Source: a virus. From it: a DNA stretch of 33,447 nt. The notes under the pieces are model-generated. The model saw nothing but the letters and a program-made list of their open reading frames with translations. It did no database searches and was not told the DNA's origin. Positions 28,350 through 33,447 of the stretch are shown here, in pieces. How positions within the stretch are numbered: the stretch's first letter is position 1; each line of letters starts with the position of its first letter. The position numbers and the translations under genes were made by a program. Location: IMG/VR virus record IMGVR_UViG_3300042868_004815, positions 1-33,447 of that record; one strand, written 5' to 3'.

Positions 28350-28519
28350 TTGCTCCCCTTCATGGCGGCTACGGAATCCACCAGATTCGGGTACGGTCGT
28401 CCAGCCGCCTTGGCTCGGGCCTTGGCTTGCGCCTTCTGACTGTCAGTCAGTGTGGTCGGCTTGTCCCCTTTCGGGGCAGGCTTCTTCCAGAACGCAACCT
28501 TTCGCTTCGATCCCATCAT
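28346..28519 (-). CDS. Small basic virion-associated protein
   Basis: 57 residues from ATG 28519, which overlaps the previous stop (ATGA). It is basic, with MMGSKRKVAFWKKPAPKGDK and then DSQKAQAKARAKAAGRPYPN followed by LVDSVAAMKG. The second segment is a recognisable short motif seen in small proteins next to phage tail genes. No function is assigned. It precedes the HNH gene, whose GTG overlaps its stop, so it may be the original neighbour of the ejection gene before HNH insertion. Confidence 0.65.
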   Translation of the reverse strand: MMGSKRKVAFWKKPAPKGDKPTTLTDSQKAQAKARAKAAGRPYPNLVDSVAAMKGSK

Positions 28520-28785
28520 AGCACCTGACTCCACGACCCGCCGGTAAAAATGTACATGAGCAACGTGTCCGTCCCGACGTACACACTCCCCTCCGTCGCC
28601 GTCACGGGCCGCAACGCCAACGTGCCCGACTGGATATGGATCGACGTATCGGCGTCATGCGCGTTGAAGGCGGCACCCGCGATGTTGTCGTTGGTCCGTA
28701 CCGTGTTGGCATCGACCGTGCCAGTCCCGTTGAGGACGGGCGAGGCGAAGGTCTTGATCGGGTGGAGAGGAAGGAGGACGGCCAT
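28516..28785 (-). CDS. Small fibre-related protein, paralogue of the fibre N-terminus
   Basis: 89 residues. HPIKTFASPVLNGTGTVDAN and then HDADTSIHIQSGTLALRPV align with the first 90 residues of the tail fibre at 30144-31472 (FTSPVNGD, HDIDSGIHVQSSLLAARPA), including the closing aromatic turn (FTGGSWSQVL against FDTGAAWEEI). It thus looks like a stand-alone copy of the fibre's attachment domain. It is in the tail gene block, beta-rich and without a signal peptide. Role inferred: a tail tip or fibre-anchoring accessory. Confidence 0.7.
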   Translation of the reverse strand: MAVLLPLHPIKTFASPVLNGTGTVDANTVRTNDNIAGAAFNAHDADTSIHIQSGTLALRPVTATEGSVYVGTDTLLMYIFTGGSWSQVL

Positions 28786-28788
28786 CGG

Positions 28789-29292
28789 TTACGCCTGTGG
28801 CGGGATAGGCCACGCTGGCGGATTAAACGGGTCGATCACCGTGCCCATATAATCCCGCAACTGCTGGCGATACGTCACCCACTCGTCCCGCTTCTCAGTC
28901 GTCAGCGGCACGTCGGGCAACTGCGTGTAATCGCAGGCTTGCAGCTTCGTATCACGGGTCCGGCGTAGGGCAGCTAACGCATTCTGCTTGGCCTGCTCCA
29001 TCTCGGCTGGCGTGAACGGCGTGTTGATCCATGTGTTGCTGTACGCATCCGTCGCCTCGACCCACACAATCGGCCCGTCGTTCGTGTTCTCAAACTGGAC
29101 TGGCGCAGGCTGCTCAACGTACTTGAACACCGCGTAGCCGAAGTCCACCAAGAAACTGTTGTCGGGCAGATCGGGGAAGCTGGTCTGCGGGAACAGCATA
29201 CGGAAGTTGCTATACGTCAGCGGGTAGTTAACGGGTGCGCCGTCTTGTACCTGAATGACTAGCAAGTCGCTATCAGAAATGGTGAGTCCCAT
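28789..29292 (-). CDS. Tail fibre assembly/chaperone-type protein
   Basis: 167 residues. The C-terminal half has LAALRRTRDTKLQACDYTQL, then PDVPLTTEKRDEWVTYRQQL followed by RDYMGTV and PAWPIPP. This R-x-x-RD...CD-x-TQL-PDVP...W-x-x-YRQ-x-LRD layout is the hallmark of phage tail assembly chaperone-like proteins encoded beside tail fibres. The N-terminal half is an unrecognised beta-rich part. An AAGAGAGA sequence precedes the ATG. The product may help fibre folding or be part of the baseplate. Confidence 0.75.
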   Translation of the reverse strand: MGLTISDSDLLVIQVQDGAPVNYPLTYSNFRMLFPQTSFPDLPDNSFLVDFGYAVFKYVEQPAPVQFENTNDGPIVWVEATDAYSNTWINTPFTPAEMEQAKQNALAALRRTRDTKLQACDYTQLPDVPLTTEKRDEWVTYRQQLRDYMGTVIDPFNPPAWPIPPQA

Positions 29293-29314
29293 GTTTTATC
29301 TCTCTTTCTCTTAG

Positions 29315-30142
29315 TTAGGCGTCCGCTGCGTTTGACGGATAGGATCGACCAGCGCCCCACATGATGCGGACAGCGCCGCCCGCTCCGTAACCGCCCAGAG
29401 ACCCTGAAGTAATACCGCCGATGGATAGGTCTTCAACATACTGCCCGCTTCCGCCACCGCCACCATATGATGCGCCACTACCGGGCGAACCGCCCGATGT
29501 GCCGCCAGAACCCCCGCCGCCGCCCCCGCCTCCTCCGGTATTAAATGCTCCGCCCGCTCCATTTGCCCCAGCTCCAAGGAGGCCAACGCCGCCGCCACCG
29601 CCGCCCGGGTAAGATAGAATTAAATTTGGGTTTCCAAGATATGGATTAACGGTATCTCCGCCACCTCCGCCTCCACCTCCACCGCCGGTGCCTGCTTGCC
29701 CATTACCACTTGAACCGGCCCCACCTGCCCCGCTATAACCAGCGGCTCCACCTCCACCTCGGTCAAAGCCGCTCCCACCAGCTTGCCCAGCTGGGGTGGT
29801 TGTGCCTCCAGAATCTCCACCCGCAGCCACAACAATAGTGCCGCCAAAACTTGAGTTGCTGCCGAATCCTCTGTTCCCGCTTACTGGATTCCCAGCACTT
29901 CCACCTGCGCCAACAACCACGGAATAAGAACCGCCCGGCGTAACAGAGTAATTGTTTCGGTAAGTAAGGTCTCCCCCGCTGCCTGATCCAGAATCTCCGC
30001 CTGCTCCGCCTCCAACACACAACACCGATATATCCGTAATCCCACTTGGAACTGTAAACGTGTACGTTCCCGGAGTAGTGTAGGCAACCTGACTTGGCCC
30101 TGTCGTCTTAGTCGTTGCCATCATCATACGATTGGCTAGCAT
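29315..30142 (-). CDS. Glycine-rich receptor-binding adhesin
   Basis: 275 residues, more than a third glycine. A beta N-terminal part (SQVAYTTPGTYTFTVPSGIT, then ISVLCVGGGAGG) is followed by Gly-rich runs (up to ten in a row) resembling polyglycine-II bundles of T-even gp38/S16 adhesins. It ends GAVRIMWGAGRSYPSN, a C-terminal tag common in marine and freshwater phage tip proteins. It lies directly after the fibre gene with 1 nt between. It probably caps the fibre and binds the host surface; the variable loops between Gly runs would set host range. Confidence 0.8.
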   Translation of the reverse strand: MLANRMMMATTKTTGPSQVAYTTPGTYTFTVPSGITDISVLCVGGGAGGDSGSGSGGDLTYRNNYSVTPGGSYSVVVGAGGSAGNPVSGNRGFGSNSSFGGTIVVAAGGDSGGTTTPAGQAGGSGFDRGGGGAAGYSGAGGAGSSGNGQAGTGGGGGGGGGGDTVNPYLGNPNLILSYPGGGGGGVGLLGAGANGAGGAFNTGGGGGGGGGSGGTSGGSPGSGASYGGGGGSGQYVEDLSIGGITSGSLGGYGAGGAVRIMWGAGRSYPSNAADA

Positions 30143-30143
30143 C

Positions 30144-31472
30144 TTAGGTCGTCACAAAGTTTTGCGCGACAGTCATCGCGTACCATGTTGTGCCCGCGTT
30201 GTTGGTGTAGAACACGAACATATCGGATCGGCCAGACGTGGTTGTAATTGTCGGCGCAGTCCCCGCAGGCCACTTCACCGCCGCTGGATACGTCACCGTA
30301 TAGCTCGTCCCGTTGGCGTCAAAGATCAGCGTAAACGAACAGGCATTGCCCGTGCCTGACGGGTTGCTAATCGTCAACGTTGAGATGTTGGCGTTGCGAG
30401 AGACGCGGAACACGTTACCGTTCTCAATGTTGAGCGTCAGCGTTCCGCTGCTAATTGCTGGCGTGGTGTACGTCTCGGCGTAGTCCGTGAACCGTGGACG
30501 GCCTATCACGTTGTCGGCCATCGACACGGTGCCTCCCATCGTCAGCGCGGTCAACGTCCCGACGCTAGTCAAACTTGACGCAGCAACGGCAGACCCAAGC
30601 GTTGTGGCGCTCAGGGTGTCTACGCCGTTCACCTTGTAGGTCGATCCAGTGGAAACATTGGCGTTGCCGCCAACATCCAGCGTGTAGGCTGGCGATGCGT
30701 TGACTACGCCCACCCGATTGTTCGTGCTGTCTACTTTGAGGGTGCTGGTGTCCACCGTCAGATCGCCGGTAACGGCAAGACTGGTTAGCGTTCCCACGCT
30801 GGTGAGGCTTGAGGCAAGAACATTGGATGCCAGTGTTGCGCCAGTCAGCGTACTGGCATCTGCCGCAGCAGCTGGGAGCGTGATGTTGGCGGTGCCGTCA
30901 AATGCCACGCCATTAATGTTCCGTGCTGTCTGCAACGCCGTTGCCGTAGCCGCATTGCCCGTTGTGCTGCCACTTGACCCCGTGACGCTGCCTGTAATCG
31001 GCGCAGTCACGGTTAGTCCGCTCAACGTGCCAACGCTTGTTAAGCTTGAGGCCAACACGTTAGAGGCTAACGTTGCGCCAGTAACCGTTCCTGCCGCAGC
31101 CGTCACCGTGATGTTAGCAGTCCCGTCAAACGCCACGCCGTTAATGTTGCGCGGAGTTTGCAATGCGGTTGCGGTTGCCGCATTTCCACCAACAGACGGG
31201 ACATAGGCAATCTCTTCCCACGCTGCACCCGTATCAAACCACAAGCTCACATCGCCTGTGTCCGTCGTCATCCACTTCCGCCCAACCGTGCCCGCCGCAG
31301 GACGAGCGGCTAACAGCGACGACTGCACATGGATGCCACTGTCGATGTCGTGATCGACGTAGGCACTACGGGTAGTGTTGTCGTTGCTTAAGACGACCGT
31401 TGCGTTGAGTAGGTCGCCATTGACCGGACTGGTAAAGGCGGCAACGCCATGCTGACCGATTGTTTGCGCCAC
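30144..31472 (-). CDS. Tail fibre with repeated shaft
   Basis: 442 residues from GTG 31472 (TAGTG overlap, GGGAGG 5 nt upstream). Residues 1-92 are an attachment domain with a paralogue at 28516-28785. Residues 97-240 contain two repeats (NAATATALQT-x-RNINGVAFD, then GATLASNVLASSLTSVGTL) and a third partial copy near 292-310. Residues 325-442 form a knob (TPAISSGTLTLNIENGNVFR, then SDMFVFYTNNAGTTWYAMTV) seen in many phage fibres. It mediates host contact, with the Gly-rich adhesin next to it as the likely tip. Confidence 0.88.
   Translation of the reverse strand: MAQTIGQHGVAAFTSPVNGDLLNATVVLSNDNTTRSAYVDHDIDSGIHVQSSLLAARPAAGTVGRKWMTTDTGDVSLWFDTGAAWEEIAYVPSVGGNAATATALQTPRNINGVAFDGTANITVTAAAGTVTGATLASNVLASSLTSVGTLSGLTVTAPITGSVTGSSGSTTGNAATATALQTARNINGVAFDGTANITLPAAAADASTLTGATLASNVLASSLTSVGTLTSLAVTGDLTVDTSTLKVDSTNNRVGVVNASPAYTLDVGGNANVSTGSTYKVNGVDTLSATTLGSAVAASSLTSVGTLTALTMGGTVSMADNVIGRPRFTDYAETYTTPAISSGTLTLNIENGNVFRVSRNANISTLTISNPSGTGNACSFTLIFDANGTSYTVTYPAAVKWPAGTAPTITTTSGRSDMFVFYTNNAGTTWYAMTVAQNFVTT
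30783..31184. repeat. Internal duplication in tail fibre gene
   Basis: Two blocks of about 160-170 nt, 31023-31184 and 30783-30956, encode nearly identical residues (NAATATAL to TSVGTL), with a shorter third block lower down. They are shaft repeats and candidates for recombination that changes fibre length. Confidence 0.8.
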
Positions 31473-33001
31473 TAGCGCCTCCCAAGAGCAAAAGTTTCTA
31501 TTTGAAAACGGCCAAAGATAGGGGTGGTTTGGCCTGCGTCGATGATAGAGACGTCGATGTAATACCCCGTGCCGCTCAACTGCACACGGTAATTGCTGCT
31601 ATTGGAACTCCCCCACAGCCCGTACCCCCAAATGCCAGTGCCCCATCGACTTGAGACGAAAGTGGTCGGCAGCGTATAGGTGTCCGAGGTGGAGTCTGTT
31701 ACCCACTTCACAATAGTTGACGAAGAACTGTCCAGTGACGCCGTGATGTAGCCAAAACGGAGCGACTTCGCCAGCGCGTCGTCCCCGCAATACATCCGGT
31801 GCATCTGGATGGTCATGGTATACGGAGTCCCACCCGTGCCATCAGACAGTTGGTTATCAACGACCACGCCCGTCTCATCGCAGGTTGTGACATACCCATC
31901 CTCATCACCCCGAAGCAAGGCAGGCAGTCCATCCGAATCAATGCTATCAAACAAGGTGGTCGTGGCAGGGTCCAAGAACCCAGAATCCCACGGCCCAGAC
32001 CATGCCCGAAGCACGGTATGATAGACGTACACGCCGTACACCGGCACGTTCACCCACAACTCACGGGTTGCACGGTTGAACGTTGCGCTGATATTTGCCA
32101 CCTGTGCCGAGGTCAGATTCCGAATGACTGGCAAGAGGGGGTCAGGCGTTTCTACCGTACCGACTGCCGACACTTCTGATTCGTTGCAGGAGTACAGCCC
32201 CCGCTCAGACACGAAGAACCCCAGATTGCCAATGCTGACAATGGATCGTGGAGCAATGGTGCCAACGTCTGCGGTCAAACCTTGCGGGGCAACGGTGATG
32301 TCGTCCTGCCCGTAGCCTGTCAAACGGCTAATGCCGCGACGATGGAAGATCAACAGCGAGGTGTTGATTGACGCAAGCCCGACAACCGTTTCATCGGAGA
32401 AGGTGCGGACGATGATCTGCCCACCACCCGCTGACCCGTTGGCAAACGTGTCGCCGTTGTTCAGCGCCGAATAGAAAATAGAATCGGGGAACGTTGCATT
32501 GCCGCATCCCCACAGCCGCTGGTTATGGACCGCAAGATTGGTGACCGCAAGCGTCCCAGCAATGTTGGTCGTCAGCGCGGTGCCGTTCCACACGTTGAGG
32601 AGGCCACCGTCCGCGATGTAGACCACATCTGCCGTGGCATCACGGAATTGCACAAAGGACGGAGTGACCGTCGTAGACAACGCGCCAGCTTGAGCGGTCC
32701 ATGTCCACGGGTAGGTAGACAAATAGGTGGACGTATGCAGCAGCCCGTTGCAGACAATCATCAACTCTTGCGTCCCACCATCCTTCCGCCATGTGTATCC
32801 ATTCAGGATACTGGCAGCGGCAATGGGAGAGGCGGTCGTCCGCTTCGTCCCACCCCGCTTGGTGACCGCGCCGTAGTCTGTCAGACGCGCATTGTCCGCC
32901 CTCCGCATCTGGTTGGGCAGCACGCTCGCATCATCGGACACGCTGTTCAGCCCACCATCAAACTTGGGCTGCTGGTCTACGACCTTCTCACGGCCTGCCA
33001 T
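31472..33001 (-). CDS. Beta-propeller-like tail/stabilisation protein
   Basis: 509 residues. The start MAGREKVVDQQPKFDGGLNS then LPNQMRRADNARLTDYGAVT followed by KRGGTKR matches the N-terminus of phage tail-nozzle/packaged-DNA stabilisation proteins (P22 gp10 or T7 gp12-like). The body has recurring strands with small turns (DVVYIADGGLLNVWNGTALT, NLGFFVSERGLYSCNE, VYVYHTVLRAWSGPW) typical of propeller blades. It follows the adaptor gene with a 1-nt overlap, which is the P22 gene order. It likely forms the tail tube below the adaptor ring. Confidence 0.78.
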   Translation of the reverse strand: MAGREKVVDQQPKFDGGLNSVSDDASVLPNQMRRADNARLTDYGAVTKRGGTKRTTASPIAAASILNGYTWRKDGGTQELMIVCNGLLHTSTYLSTYPWTWTAQAGALSTTVTPSFVQFRDATADVVYIADGGLLNVWNGTALTTNIAGTLAVTNLAVHNQRLWGCGNATFPDSIFYSALNNGDTFANGSAGGGQIIVRTFSDETVVGLASINTSLLIFHRRGISRLTGYGQDDITVAPQGLTADVGTIAPRSIVSIGNLGFFVSERGLYSCNESEVSAVGTVETPDPLLPVIRNLTSAQVANISATFNRATRELWVNVPVYGVYVYHTVLRAWSGPWDSGFLDPATTTLFDSIDSDGLPALLRGDEDGYVTTCDETGVVVDNQLSDGTGGTPYTMTIQMHRMYCGDDALAKSLRFGYITASLDSSSSTIVKWVTDSTSDTYTLPTTFVSSRWGTGIWGYGLWGSSNSSNYRVQLSGTGYYIDVSIIDAGQTTPIFGRFQIETFALGRR

Positions 33002-33447
33002 TAACCGCCACTCCAGTCATACTTCACATCTGGATAGGCCATCATCGTCGGGTTGATCGTCATGCGACGGATGTCGTCGAGGAGCGACTTGCGGTCATCG
33101 TCGGCCATCGCCTTTAGGTTGGCTGCTGCCGCCGCTTCCGTGCCACCCTTGAGGAGGAGGAGAGCAGCCGCCTGCCACACCAACACCAGATGCGCGTTGG
33201 CAGGATAGTCGATGATACTGGCATCACCCACCAGATCAGCAATAGCCGTGGGCTTGTAGTTCACGCCGACATACAGCCCCAGCGCCGACGACACGGGCAA
33301 CGCCTGTACCGCCTGCCCCGCGATGTAATACAGGCGGGGGTAGGTCGGCAGGTAGTTGCTCGTCGTCGCTAGCGGCACATCTTGATACCGTGTCTGCCCG
33401 TACAGCACGTTGCCGTCGCTGACGGACAGCATACGGTAGAAGTTCTG
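33001..33447 (-). CDS. Head-tail adaptor, gp4-like, cut by right edge
   Basis: The frame is open to the right edge; the codons before ATG 33432 read QNFYR, so the true start lies outside. At least 149 residues. NFYRMLSVSDGNVLYGQTRY and the helical part (VLVWQAAALLLLKGGTEAAA, then DDDRKSLLDDIRRMTINPTM) resemble P22 gp4-type tail accessory/adaptor proteins that close the portal after packaging. It lies directly before the stabilisation protein gene, as in P22. The missing N-terminus is probably short. Confidence 0.75.
   Translation of the reverse strand, partial: QNFYRMLSVSDGNVLYGQTRYQDVPLATTSNYLPTYPRLYYIAGQAVQALPVSSALGLYVGVNYKPTAIADLVGDASIIDYPANAHLVLVWQAAALLLLKGGTEAAAAANLKAMADDDRKSLLDDIRRMTINPTMMAYPDVKYDWSGG

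Noticed and set aside
1-33447. Integrase, repressor, tRNA genes or a bacterial chromosome junction
   Set aside because: Looked for on both strands; no recognisable integrase or repressor motifs, tRNA cloverleaf sequences or bacterial housekeeping genes were found.

Overview
The window looks like most of the genome of a tailed double-stranded DNA phage with a P22/podovirus-like plan, from a GC-rich, uncultured bacterial host that I cannot name. The family-level evidence is a small and large terminase, a portal read in from the left edge, a gp4-like adaptor read in from the right edge, a beta-propeller-like tail protein, tail fibres, large internal/ejection-type proteins and a lysis cassette. 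I see no integrase, lysogeny repressor, DNA polymerase, RNA polymerase, tRNA or CRISPR array. The phage is therefore probably lytic and dependent on host polymerases, although a small part of the genome is missing. The portal (left edge) and the head-tail adaptor (right edge) are both cut and both point leftward. In P22-like genomes only scaffold and coat genes lie between them, so the two ends probably join on a circular or permuted genome a few kb longer than the window.

Layout. (1) 1-5802, minus strand: packaging/head genes, read leftward from small terminase through large terminase, an acidic coiled-coil protein, a holin-like protein, a small basic protein, an AT-rich zincin-like gene, small virion proteins and the portal. 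(2) 5803-6424: a 620-bp C-rich non-coding region with repeats. (3) 6425-9452: the only plus-strand module, encoding a MoxR/CobS-type AAA+ ATPase, a VWA-like partner with a degenerate metal site, a DUF3846-like protein and two very small proteins. (4) 9453-9782: a convergent intergenic region with a leftward terminator and C-rich tracts. (5) 9783-17676, minus strand: about 19 tightly overlapping early/replication genes (winged-helix initiator, PD-(D/E)XK nuclease, T7 gp4-like primase-helicase, RusA-like resolvase and many small proteins), led by a sigma70-like promoter whose -10 box sits in a 13-bp palindrome. (6) 17823-33447, minus strand: virion and lysis genes (adaptor, propeller, fibre, glycine-rich adhesin, chaperone-like protein, a homing-type HNH gene, ejection proteins including one of 1628 residues, holin-like, M15 peptidase), ending at a strong terminator at 17759-17792.

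Transcription is best explained by two leftward units. An early unit runs from about 17.72 kb to the terminator at about 9.68 kb. A late unit starts near the terminases, passes through the left edge, continues around the circle from the right edge and ends at the 17.76-kb terminator. A sigma70-like promoter between the two terminase genes is preceded by three tandem 11-bp repeats resembling a PhoB-family binding array. The oppositely transcribed ATPase/VWA module has its own C-rich flanks and weak ribosome binding sites, so it looks like separately regulated accessory cargo. It is the best candidate here for an undescribed system.
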